In this document: one piece after another, positions 16,457 to 25,047 of the stretch
How positions within the stretch are numbered: position 1 is the first letter of the stretch
Layout of the letters: the number at the start of each line of letters is the position of its first letter
Origin: JAVBKV01 sp031553885
GTDB lineage: Bacteria; Bacteroidota; Bacteroidia; Bacteroidales; Azobacteroidaceae
NCBI GenBank assembly: GCA_031553885.1
Contig: JAVBKV010000001.1
Span: 60,734-124,733 of the forward strand
Length of the DNA stretch: 64,000 bases
Reading direction: 5' to 3'
Position numbers and translations under genes: made by a program
The notes under the pieces: model-generated
Seen by the model: the letters and a program-made list of their open reading frames with translations, nothing else
Told to the model about the DNA's origin: nothing
The model's database searches: none

Positions 16457-18433
16457 ATGAAACAGCAGAAACATCTGGGGTTCTTCTTTTTTGATCTACT
16501 GAAAGATGGTGCCTATCTTTCCAAGTGGATTGTTTTGTTATTGGAGGTTTTCCTTTCCTCGGTGGCTTTCCTTGTTGCCTATATGATCTGTTTCAGTCTG
16601 CTGGAACAACCGGTTTTATTAGGACCATTTTTTGGAAAACTTTTGCTGAACATCTTTTTCTCAACGGCATTCTTCCTTATCTTCAAAACCTACAAAGGTA
16701 TTATCCGGCACTCTACATTTCGGGATTTATTTCGGGTTGCTCTGGCAGTCGCGTCTTCCAATCTAGTGATGTGGCTGGTCAATGAGGTTTTGCATTCTAT
16801 TGATGGTAAAATGATATTTCCGAATGTGGGGTTCTTTATCAATTTTTCCGTATCGCTTTTTTTGATTTTGTCAAAAAAAATGTCTGTTAAGCTTGTCTAT
16901 GATTATATAAAATCTTCAGCAAGAAATAAATCGCATAAAAGTCTGTTTGTCTATGGAATTACGACTGCAGATGTTGAATTTGCCCGGCTGGTCGAAAAAG
17001 ATTCCAATAATGAGTATAAACTGGAGGGATTTATTTCTACCTCTACCAGCGCTGTTGGAAAAAAATTATACGACGTGCCTGTATACTATGCCGACTCGCA
17101 GTTGGAAGAATTGCTGGATCGATTGCATGTTCAGGTATTGTTGATTAATCCGTTGGAGTTGGAACGGAGTGAGAAAGGGAAAATTGCAGACGCCTGTATC
17201 CGCCATAATGTTGAGTTGCTGTCTGCTCCTCCCGTTTCCGAATGGAGAGAAGGAGCCTCTAAGAAAGTGAAAAAAATTATGATTGAGGAGTTGTTGGGCC
17301 GGATTCCCATTGAAATCGATGTAACATCGATTGGAGCTTCTCTATCAGGAAAATGTATTTTGATTACAGGAGCTGCGGGCTCGATTGGTAGTGAAATTGT
17401 GCGTCAGATCAGTAAGTTCGAAACCCGGTTGCTTTTGCTCTGCGATATAGCTGAAACCCCTCTTCACCAGTTGCGGTTGGAGTTGGAAGAAAAATGTCCC
17501 AAGCTGAATTTTCTTCCTATTGTTGCAGATGTGCGGAATGACAAGCGGATGGAGGGTATTTTTGAAAAATTTCGTCCTCAGTATGTATATCATGCGGCTG
17601 CATACAAACATGTGCCGCTGATGGAGGAGCATCCCTCAGAAGCAGTACTGACTAACGTTTGCGGTACTAAGAATATGGTTGATCTCTCGATTCGTTACCA
17701 GGTTGAGTCTTTTGTTATGATATCTACCGATAAGGCTGTTAATCCGAGTAATGTGATGGGTTGTTCCAAGAGGATTGCTGAGATTTATGTACAGTCAAAG
17801 GCAGTGGAATTCGGCAAGAACAATCAAACCCGGTTCATTACAACCCGTTTCGGGAATGTACTGGGATCCAACGGTTCGGTTATTCCCCGCTTTAAGGAGC
17901 AGATTGCCAAAGGAGGGCCGGTTACTGTGACACATAAAGATATTATCCGTTATTTTATGACGATTCCCGAAGCTTGCCGGTTGGTGTTGGAAGCCGGTAA
18001 CATGGGAAAAGGAGGTGAAATTTATGTTTTTGATATGGGTGATCCTGTGAAAATTGTCGACCTGGCGGAACGGATGATCCGTCTGGCCGGTTATGAACCT
18101 GGAAAAGACATTGAAATTCAGTTCACAGGCCTTCGTCCGGGAGAAAAATTATACGAAGAATTGCTGAATGATCAGGAGCAAACCAAGCCTACCCACAACC
18201 GGAAAATAAAAATCGGTAAAATTCGTGAATATGATAACTACGAAGAAATTCACGCCGTTATTTCAGACCTGATTCATTTATCCCTGACATCGGATACATT
18301 AGGTGCTGTGAAATTAATGAAAGTACTGGTACCTGAATTCATTAGTAAGAACTCCGAATATGAGGTGCTGGATCCGGGAACCAATGGACATGCTATTCCT
18401 AAAGGCAAGCAAACGGAAACTCTGACTCACTAA
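16457..18433 (+). CDS. Membrane-bound nucleotide-sugar 4,6-dehydratase (WbpM/CapD family)
   Basis: About 658 residues. Four N-terminal transmembrane helices (residues 15-130) precede a CoA-binding-like domain and an SDR domain with ITGAAGSIGSEIV. The active site reads ISTDKAVNPSNVMGCSKRIAE: Met replaces the usual Tyr of Y-x3-K, as in WbpM and FlaA1-type UDP-GlcNAc 4,6-dehydratases. TTRFGNVLGSNGSVIP and the C-terminal GLRPGEKLYEELL complete the signature. It makes UDP-4-keto-6-deoxy-HexNAc for the SDR and aminotransferase of this locus. I chose ATG 16457; the in-frame TTG at 16436 is weaker. This gene closes the polysaccharide locus. Confidence 0.92.
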   Translation: MKQQKHLGFFFFDLLKDGAYLSKWIVLLLEVFLSSVAFLVAYMICFSLLEQPVLLGPFFGKLLLNIFFSTAFFLIFKTYKGIIRHSTFRDLFRVALAVASSNLVMWLVNEVLHSIDGKMIFPNVGFFINFSVSLFLILSKKMSVKLVYDYIKSSARNKSHKSLFVYGITTADVEFARLVEKDSNNEYKLEGFISTSTSAVGKKLYDVPVYYADSQLEELLDRLHVQVLLINPLELERSEKGKIADACIRHNVELLSAPPVSEWREGASKKVKKIMIEELLGRIPIEIDVTSIGASLSGKCILITGAAGSIGSEIVRQISKFETRLLLLCDIAETPLHQLRLELEEKCPKLNFLPIVADVRNDKRMEGIFEKFRPQYVYHAAAYKHVPLMEEHPSEAVLTNVCGTKNMVDLSIRYQVESFVMISTDKAVNPSNVMGCSKRIAEIYVQSKAVEFGKNNQTRFITTRFGNVLGSNGSVIPRFKEQIAKGGPVTVTHKDIIRYFMTIPEACRLVLEAGNMGKGGEIYVFDMGDPVKIVDLAERMIRLAGYEPGKDIEIQFTGLRPGEKLYEELLNDQEQTKPTHNRKIKIGKIREYDNYEEIHAVISDLIHLSLTSDTLGAVKLMKVLVPEFISKNSEYEVLDPGTNGHAIPKGKQTETLTH

Positions 18434-18554
18434 TCTTTCCTGTTTTAATTCTTTCTGTTTAAAATTTATTGTTGTTGATATTGTATGAATGCCAGGCATT
18501 TGTGCGATAAAGTATGCTTTTTTATTAAATAAAATAGTTTGTTTGATTTTTGTT

Positions 18555-18652
18555 TTGGAAAACTTTTTTAATTTTATTATTTTTTAAATTGCTTATTTTC
18601 AGGTTGTTGAAAAATAAATTGGAAAACTTTGTATTTATTGGAAAATAAATTG
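18555..18652. promoter_or_regulatory. Spaced direct repeats upstream of ribonucleotide reductase
   Basis: In a very AT-rich 255-base gap, TTGGAAAACTTT occurs at 18555-18566 and 18619-18630, and a 15-mer TTGRAAAATAAATTG occurs at 18607-18621 and 18638-18652, exactly 31 bases apart (about three helical turns). Such phasing suits cooperative repressor binding. No NrdR box or cobalamin-riboswitch core could be recognised. Confidence 0.4.
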
Positions 18653-18688
18653 TATTTTATTTGTGTTGTTGAAAAGGATTGATTAATA

Positions 18689-21277
18689 TTGCAGTCTTAT
18701 TTCAAAAGAAACAATTATTCAAGAAAAATAGTACCTGTTGTGGAAAAAGAAATTTACTCTTTCGAAGAGGCTTATAATGCTTCCTTGATTTATTTTACCG
18801 GTGATGAACTCGCAGCCAAAGTTTTTGTCAATAAATATGCATTAAAAGATGCGTATGGAAATATTTTTGAAAAAACTCCGGAAGACATGCACTGGCGTTT
18901 GGCACGTGAAATTGCCCGTATTGAGAAGAATTATCCGCATCCGCTTTCTGAAGAAGAGCTTTTCGGTTTGCTGGATAAATTCAGATACATTGTTCCCCAG
19001 GGCAGTCCGATGACTGGAATCGGGAATGATTATCAGATCGCTTCCCTTTCCAATTGTTTTGTGATTGGTATGGATGGCCAGGCCGATTCTTACGGGGCAA
19101 TCATCCGGATTGACGAAGAACAGGTGCAATTGATGAAGCGCCGGGGTGGGGTTGGGCATGATCTGAGCCACATTCGTCCGAAAGGGTCGCCGGTAAAAAA
19201 TTCCGCATTGACCTCTACCGGTTTGGTTCCGTTTATGGAGCGGTATTCCAATTCGACCCGGGAAGTTGCTCAGGATGGTCGCCGGGGCGCTTTAATGCTC
19301 AGTGTTTCTATCAAGCATCCTGATTCAGAATCGTTTATCGATGCTAAGATGACGGAAGGGAAGGTAACCGGAGCCAATGTGTCTGTGAAAATCGATGATG
19401 ATTTTATGAAAGCTGCGATTGAGGGGAAGCCTTATTATCAGCAATATCCTATCGATTCAGAAGATCCTTATTTTGTAAGAGAAACAGATGCTCAGGCCTT
19501 GTGGAAAAAGGTTGTTCATAATGCATGGAAATCGGCTGAGCCAGGTGTTTTATTCTGGGATACGATCATCCGGGAATCGGTGCCGGATTGTTATGCGGAC
19601 CTGGGTTTTCGTACCGTATCGACTAATCCCTGCGGAGAAATTCCATTGTGTCCGTACGATAGCTGCCGGTTATTGGCTGTCAATCTGTATTCTTATGTGG
19701 TAAACCCTTTCCTCCCGGACGCTCATTTTGATTTTGATTTGTTTAGAAAACATGTGATTCTGGCCCAACGGATCATGGATGATATTATTGATCTGGAAAC
19801 GGAAAAAATAGACACTATCCTGAACAAGATCGATGCGGATCCTGAAAACGAAGAGGTTAAACATTCCGAAAGGATTCTTTGGCAGAAGATTCGTCACAAA
19901 ACCCTGCAGGGGCGCAGAACAGGGGTGGGCATTACCGCTGAAGGAGATATGCTGGCTGCGTTGGGGTTGCGGTACGGTACTCCCGAAGCTACTGATTTCT
20001 CGGAAAATATACAAAAAGCACTGGCTATAGCCGCTTATGGTTCGTCCGTGCAACTGGCCAAAGAACGGGGCGCTTTTCAGGTTTACGATGCCAAGCGGGA
20101 AGAAAACAACCCTTTTATCAACCGGTTGAAAGAAGCTGATCCGGAAATGTATAAAGCGATGAAAAAATACGGACGCCGCAATATAGCTTGTCTTACTATT
20201 GCTCCGACCGGAACTACCAGTCTGATGACTCAAACAACCTCCGGTATTGAACCGGTATTCCTTCCGGTTTACAAACGCAGACGGAAAGTAAATCCCAACG
20301 ACACTTCCGTCAAAGTGGATTTTGTGGACGAAAGCGGAGATGCCTGGGAAGAATACATTGTCTTCCATCATAAATTTGTTACCTGGATGGAAGCCAATGG
20401 CCATCCTGCTGCTAAGAAATATACCCAGGAAGAAATTGATGAACTGGTTGAAAAGTCGCCTTATTTCAAGGCTACATCCAATGATGTGGACTGGTTGCAG
20501 AAGGTAAGGATGCAGGGACGTATCCAGCAATGGGTCGACCATTCCATCAGTGTGACGATCAACCTTCCGAACGATGTGGATGAAGAATTGGTGAATACAC
20601 TTTATGTAGAAGCCTGGAAGTCCGGTTGTAAAGGATGTACGGTTTATCGGGATGGATCCAGAAGCGGGGTGCTCTTGTCTGCAGAAGAGAAAAAGAAAAA
20701 AGATTGTAATTGCATTGAACAGCCGATCATTGTGTATAAACGACCAAGGGAATTGGATGCGGATATCGTCAAATTTCAGAATAATAAGGATAAATGGATT
20801 GCCTTTATCGGTTTATTAAACGATCGCCCGTATGAGATTTTTACCGGTATCAACGATGAAGATGAAGGTATTTTCCTTCCTAAAAATGTGGCTAAAGGCG
20901 CGATTATTAAGAATGTTGATGATCATGGTAATAAGCGTTACGACTTCCAGTATACGAATAAACGGGGATATAAGACTACGATCGAAGGGCTTTCAGACAA
21001 GTTTAATCCGGAATACTGGAATTATGCCAAGCTGATTTCCGGAGTATTGAGATATGGAATGCCTATTGAACAGGTAATCAAACTTGTCCAGGGATTGGAA
21101 CTCAACAATGAATCCATCAATACCTGGAAAAACGGAGTGGAAAGAGCCTTGAAGAAATACATTCAGGAAGGTTCCGAAGCGAAAGGACAAAAATGTCCGA
21201 ATTGTAATAATGAAACCCTGGTTTATCAGGAAGGATGTTTGACCTGTACCAGTTGTGGTACTTCTAAGTGCGGATGA
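18689..21277 (+). CDS. nrdJ: Adenosylcobalamin-dependent ribonucleoside-diphosphate reductase (class II)
   Basis: An 862-residue enzyme that reduces ribonucleotides using B12 radical chemistry, oxygen-independently. Recognised landmarks, numbered from TTG 18689: the N-terminal disulfide-forming C123 (ASLSNCFVIG), the thiyl C315 in NPCGE, its partner C326 (DSCRLLAVN), the GITAEGDML loop and the IAPTGTTSLM-TSGIEP segment. The C-terminus is a zinc-ribbon-like CPNCNNETL-CTSCGTSKC that receives electrons from thioredoxin. The start is uncertain: TTG 18689 gives the long form, but GTG 18740 gives VEKEIYSFEEAYNASL, closer to the family N-terminus. It overlaps the next gene (ATGA). Confidence 0.93.
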   Translation: MQSYFKRNNYSRKIVPVVEKEIYSFEEAYNASLIYFTGDELAAKVFVNKYALKDAYGNIFEKTPEDMHWRLAREIARIEKNYPHPLSEEELFGLLDKFRYIVPQGSPMTGIGNDYQIASLSNCFVIGMDGQADSYGAIIRIDEEQVQLMKRRGGVGHDLSHIRPKGSPVKNSALTSTGLVPFMERYSNSTREVAQDGRRGALMLSVSIKHPDSESFIDAKMTEGKVTGANVSVKIDDDFMKAAIEGKPYYQQYPIDSEDPYFVRETDAQALWKKVVHNAWKSAEPGVLFWDTIIRESVPDCYADLGFRTVSTNPCGEIPLCPYDSCRLLAVNLYSYVVNPFLPDAHFDFDLFRKHVILAQRIMDDIIDLETEKIDTILNKIDADPENEEVKHSERILWQKIRHKTLQGRRTGVGITAEGDMLAALGLRYGTPEATDFSENIQKALAIAAYGSSVQLAKERGAFQVYDAKREENNPFINRLKEADPEMYKAMKKYGRRNIACLTIAPTGTTSLMTQTTSGIEPVFLPVYKRRRKVNPNDTSVKVDFVDESGDAWEEYIVFHHKFVTWMEANGHPAAKKYTQEEIDELVEKSPYFKATSNDVDWLQKVRMQGRIQQWVDHSISVTINLPNDVDEELVNTLYVEAWKSGCKGCTVYRDGSRSGVLLSAEEKKKKDCNCIEQPIIVYKRPRELDADIVKFQNNKDKWIAFIGLLNDRPYEIFTGINDEDEGIFLPKNVAKGAIIKNVDDHGNKRYDFQYTNKRGYKTTIEGLSDKFNPEYWNYAKLISGVLRYGMPIEQVIKLVQGLELNNESINTWKNGVERALKKYIQEGSEAKGQKCPNCNNETLVYQEGCLTCTSCGTSKCG

Positions 21278-22905
21278 TAAAAGAATGGATGGCAGAGCTT
21301 TGCTCTGTGCTTATTAAGAAAAAGTGGAGCATTGGATTGATCAGTTTCATGCTGTTATTTAATGCTCCGTTTTTATATTTTACGAATCATCTCCATTGGG
21401 TAAAACTGATATTTGTCTATGCTATATCGGTTCTATCCATAGGAGTGTATTCTACTTTTTGCCTGTTTCTTAAAAACAGGATGGAAAAACTTTATTTGAT
21501 TTTTCTGTTTATAATCTCGTTGGTTCCCAATGTCATCGTGTTCTCGTATATATTGATCTCGAAAACGTTTATGCGGGGAGAAATGTTCTGGGTTATTTTC
21601 GACAGCAACGTCAATGAGGCTTCCGAATTTGCTACCAATTTTACTAATTATTCTATTTTATGGGGGATTCTCAGTTATATTGGTGTTTGTTTGTTTTTAT
21701 TGTATAAGTCCGGTTCTCCGGCCCGTCTCCCCTGGAAAAAATACCGGCTATTGGTTGGAATTGCTGTAGTGGCTCTGCTTTTTATTGTTGGTACCCGTTC
21801 CGGAGCAAAAGGGGTTGGATCCATTGATTTTTACAAAAGTGCCTGGTTGTATTACCGGAGTGAAAACAGGGAAGTCGCTCAGGCTGCTTCCCGTTCGGAA
21901 ATAAAAGTGGACGTGAAAACCCTGCTTCCGGATACCTGTAATCATACGATCGTGTTTATTATCGGAGAATCGCAGGGGCGTGCGCATATGGAATTGTACG
22001 GTTATTTCAGGCCAACCAACCCGCTTCTGACAGCAATGAAAGAGGAGTTGTATGTCTATGAAAATGTGGTTTGTTCGGAGACATACACGATTCCTTCTCT
22101 TCGGAACGTATTGACTTTTGCCGATTCCATGCATCCGGAATATGAATACCAGAAGGCTTCCGTTGTGGGGTTGTTCAAGGCAGCCGGATTTGAAACCTAC
22201 TGGATTACCAATCAGGAATTGAAAAAAGAGAAAATCAGGGGGTATGATGCTGTGGCTCTTGAAGCTCAGCATGTTGTTTCGCTTCATCAACGTCATGAAC
22301 CGGATGAGGTTGTATTTCCTGAACTGGATAAAATACTGGCTCAGGATCAGATACGAAATAAAATCGTATTTATACATATTATGGGATGTCATACGAATTA
22401 TGGAGCTCGTTATCCCCGTTCGTTCAGCTATTTCGACTACAGGAAGGATCCTTTGCCTGATAAGTCGTTTTTAGAAGAGCGGCAAAAAATAAAAGTGGAT
22501 GAGTATGATAATGCAATCCGGTATAATGATTATGTTGTCAGTACCATTGTTAACCGGTTGAAAACAAAAGGCAGATCATCCTGTGCTGTTTATTTTTCCG
22601 ATCATGGGGAAGAAGTCTATGATTTCAGGGATTTTATGGGACATGAGTTGAGTAATGCATCTTCTTATCAATATGAAATTCCTTTCCTGCTGTGGTTATC
22701 CCCTTCCTGGGAACAGGAATTGCCGGAATTTACGTTTGATAAAGGTCGTCCTTATAGTACGGAGCATTTCATCCACAGTCTGTCATTTCTTGCCCGTTTG
22801 CGTTATCCGGATTATCGCCCGGAGTTCAGTATATTCTCCCCTGAATTCCAACCACAGGAAAGGAGGATGAGAGGTTTTATATATCAGGATATGAACGGTC
22901 AGTAA
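21274..22905 (+). CDS. Phosphoethanolamine-transferase/sulfatase family membrane enzyme (EptA-like)
   Basis: About 543 residues. Around five N-terminal membrane helices (residues 15-165) are followed by a periplasmic alkaline-phosphatase-fold domain. Motifs: IIGESQGRAHMELYGYFRPT, the nucleophile loop CSETYTIPSLRNVL (Thr as the acceptor of phosphoethanolamine), and the metal site YFSDHGEEVYD with a later His in MGHELSNASS. Such enzymes transfer phosphoethanolamine from phosphatidylethanolamine to lipid A core or glycans, and in some cases confer polymyxin resistance. The start ATG 21274 overlaps the nrdJ stop; a GTG at 21268 is also in frame. The link with nrdJ looks accidental rather than functional. 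Confidence 0.85.
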   Translation: MIKEWMAELCSVLIKKKWSIGLISFMLLFNAPFLYFTNHLHWVKLIFVYAISVLSIGVYSTFCLFLKNRMEKLYLIFLFIISLVPNVIVFSYILISKTFMRGEMFWVIFDSNVNEASEFATNFTNYSILWGILSYIGVCLFLLYKSGSPARLPWKKYRLLVGIAVVALLFIVGTRSGAKGVGSIDFYKSAWLYYRSENREVAQAASRSEIKVDVKTLLPDTCNHTIVFIIGESQGRAHMELYGYFRPTNPLLTAMKEELYVYENVVCSETYTIPSLRNVLTFADSMHPEYEYQKASVVGLFKAAGFETYWITNQELKKEKIRGYDAVALEAQHVVSLHQRHEPDEVVFPELDKILAQDQIRNKIVFIHIMGCHTNYGARYPRSFSYFDYRKDPLPDKSFLEERQKIKVDEYDNAIRYNDYVVSTIVNRLKTKGRSSCAVYFSDHGEEVYDFRDFMGHELSNASSYQYEIPFLLWLSPSWEQELPEFTFDKGRPYSTEHFIHSLSFLARLRYPDYRPEFSIFSPEFQPQERRMRGFIYQDMNGQ

Positions 22906-22914
22906 TATTTTTAT

Positions 22915-25002
22915 CTAAAAGATAATTTTTTGTGTTTTTGTTCCTACGCGGACAATATAAATACAGCCCGGAGAAAAAATATGAGAAACTTCCAGGCTTC
23001 CCCAACTTATTTTTCCTTTGTATATTAACTGTCCGGTAGTAGTGAAAATTTCCACAGGAAGAGCAGCCCGGTTGTCGGAAACTGTAATTTCCAGTTTGTT
23101 TATTAACCGGTCGGTCCGGATCTGAATGGTATTATCCGCATAAAACGGCTGTTCAATGTGAGTTTCACTTCCCTGTTGTTTGAAAAATTCCACTTCATCC
23201 ACCCGGAGGCGTACATCTCCTTCTCTTACAGAGACGATGAATGACAGTTCTGCAAACGAGTTTGCAACCGGGATATCTTTAATTTCAACCAGATGAAAAG
23301 GTTGGTAATCGCTTATATTGAAAACGAGGGGTTCTGATCCGTTTTTGTTGTTGTGATACCTGAGGCGTATTGTAGCTCCGGCATTAGCCTGGGTGTTGAC
23401 GCGGGCGCGCAGTGTATATTTTCCGGGTGTTAATTCTGTCAGTATCTGACTGGCTGTACAACCGCTTTGCAAAGAAAGGGCATAGTTTCCGGAGTATTTG
23501 TTTGAAGTGGATAAACCCGCTCCGCTTCCCGAAAGATCCCATTCAGACACCCATGTTTCGTTATTGTAGTTCCTGGGTTCAGAGGCCTCAAAGTTTGCGT
23601 TCTGTACTTTGTTGACGGTTTCTGATGACCACTGGGAGTCGATCCAGGCGGTTCGTTTTTTTATCCATCTCCGGACAAAGTTGATTTCGTCTTCCCAGGA
23701 GGATGAATTGTAATAGTTAGGCCAGACCAGTGTGTTAAAACGATTCCAGATCGTAAAATTCCTTTTTTGAGATTCCTGAAGGAGGGAAACCAGCGAATCG
23801 ATTTTTTGTCCGATTCTTTCATCGCGTAAAAGGTCCTTTCTGTATTCCGTCCACTGATTTTGCAGATTGGAATAAAAAATTTCATCCTGCAGTATCCGTT
23901 TGAACATCCAGGGAACCGGTAGTTCTTCACTGTGAGATTTGTTGTTGAACGACCATCCTTCCGTACTCCATCCGTTCATGTAGTTGGCATTTCCCATGGC
24001 TATATTGAAATCCCAGATTGAAAACTTGAAGCGTTTGTCTTTACTGTCAGGGTATTTATAGAACGGGGTACTCAGCCTGTAACCGTCGGTATTCTTCCCT
24101 AGTTCCTGTGTAATGTAATAATCCATGAGAGAAAACGTATCCAGGTAGGCCCTGTATCCTGTGCGGGGATCTTTGAAATCACTCCCTGCAATGGCATTCT
24201 CCATGCTCCACACCTGGTTCTGAATGTAATTTTTCTGGGCTTCAGTTAAGTCTTCCGGATCCGGATATTTAAATTGATAATAGGTTTTGATCTGAGTGAA
24301 AAAATTATTTTCAAGCAGGTCTTTAACCGGCACCTGGCCCCGGAATCCGGGTTCATCGCTCCGGTCTATTTCCAGGTGATAGCCACCGGTAAGTCCGTCT
24401 CCCGATTCGGCAGAGGGTTTATCGATGTTGATCCGGTTTGAGCCCTGGCGTACTCTTGCTGCCATGATGTATACTCCCTGGTATACCCCGTTAAGTACCA
24501 CTTCGCAATATTTTCCGGTCGGGACGTATTCCATTGTTCCCCGCATCAGATCATAGATCAGGACATCCCGGATCATGCTTTTGTCGTTGAATGGCGCCAG
24601 TAATGCCCAATCTTCATCCTTTCCCATTCCAAGAATCGAAGCTTTTTGTTTCTTTCCTTCATTGTCCTGGATCCGGATTCCAAAGGGTTTCTTGTCGGAA
24701 TTCGCATACGAAGAATTGCCCCGGTATTTGATTCCGATTTTTCCGTCATAATTATAAGATTGAGTATCGGAAATATAATTTCTCCCTCCTTTTTCGTTCC
24801 AGATGATTTTCATCGTTGCAGGGATCCTTCTGTCTTCGGCTTTATTGGCCATCCTTACATCGAGGTCAATGATGACAATAGGCAGGTTAGATGACTCAAA
24901 CTGGATGCTGGATGCAGGGTGAAACGGATAGAACGGGTCGTTTACTGCAAAAACCGGACATCCGAAAAATAATAGAACAATGATAATCTTGATGTAATTC
25001 AT
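22915..25002 (-). CDS. Secreted CotH-kinase-family protein with C-terminal sorting-like domain
   Basis: A 695-residue protein with a signal peptide (IIIVLLFFGCPVFA). The CotH domain spans roughly residues 80-400: YRGNSSYANSDKKPFGIRI, DWALLAPFNDKSMIRDVL, CEVVLNGVYQGVYIM and the metal-binding SIWDFNIAMGN. CotH proteins phosphorylate proteins in the spore coat and are common secreted proteins in Bacteroidetes. After a beta-rich carbohydrate-binding-like region (about 470-600), the last 70 residues (VEIFTTTGQLIY ... GCIYIVRVGTKTQKIIF) resemble a type A Por secretion tail, implying T9SS export. Promoter -7 box at 25034-25041; it is a separate unit from the upstream gene. Confidence 0.82.
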   Translation of the reverse strand: MNYIKIIIVLLFFGCPVFAVNDPFYPFHPASSIQFESSNLPIVIIDLDVRMANKAEDRRIPATMKIIWNEKGGRNYISDTQSYNYDGKIGIKYRGNSSYANSDKKPFGIRIQDNEGKKQKASILGMGKDEDWALLAPFNDKSMIRDVLIYDLMRGTMEYVPTGKYCEVVLNGVYQGVYIMAARVRQGSNRINIDKPSAESGDGLTGGYHLEIDRSDEPGFRGQVPVKDLLENNFFTQIKTYYQFKYPDPEDLTEAQKNYIQNQVWSMENAIAGSDFKDPRTGYRAYLDTFSLMDYYITQELGKNTDGYRLSTPFYKYPDSKDKRFKFSIWDFNIAMGNANYMNGWSTEGWSFNNKSHSEELPVPWMFKRILQDEIFYSNLQNQWTEYRKDLLRDERIGQKIDSLVSLLQESQKRNFTIWNRFNTLVWPNYYNSSSWEDEINFVRRWIKKRTAWIDSQWSSETVNKVQNANFEASEPRNYNNETWVSEWDLSGSGAGLSTSNKYSGNYALSLQSGCTASQILTELTPGKYTLRARVNTQANAGATIRLRYHNNKNGSEPLVFNISDYQPFHLVEIKDIPVANSFAELSFIVSVREGDVRLRVDEVEFFKQQGSETHIEQPFYADNTIQIRTDRLINKLEITVSDNRAALPVEIFTTTGQLIYKGKISWGSLEVSHIFSPGCIYIVRVGTKTQKIIF

Positions 25003-25033
25003 GATAGCCCAAACACAATCTTTTATAAAAAGA

Positions 25034-25041
25034 CAAAGATA
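25034..25041 (-). promoter_or_regulatory. -7 box (TATCTTTG, - strand) for CotH gene
   Basis: The complement reads TATCTTTG, 31 bases before the CotH ATG at 25002, inside the 45-base gap after the ATP-grasp-like gene. It gives the CotH gene independent transcription. Confidence 0.6.
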
Positions 25042-25047
25042 ATTAAA

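Noticed and set aside
18434..18688. Cobalamin riboswitch upstream of the B12-dependent reductase
   Set aside because: No B12-box-like core (GCCACTG) and the gap is too AT-rich to fold into the needed junction.
19670..20542. A 290-residue open frame on the - strand within nrdJ
   Set aside because: It lies wholly antisense to conserved nrdJ catalytic regions and has no recognisable motifs, start context or promoter.
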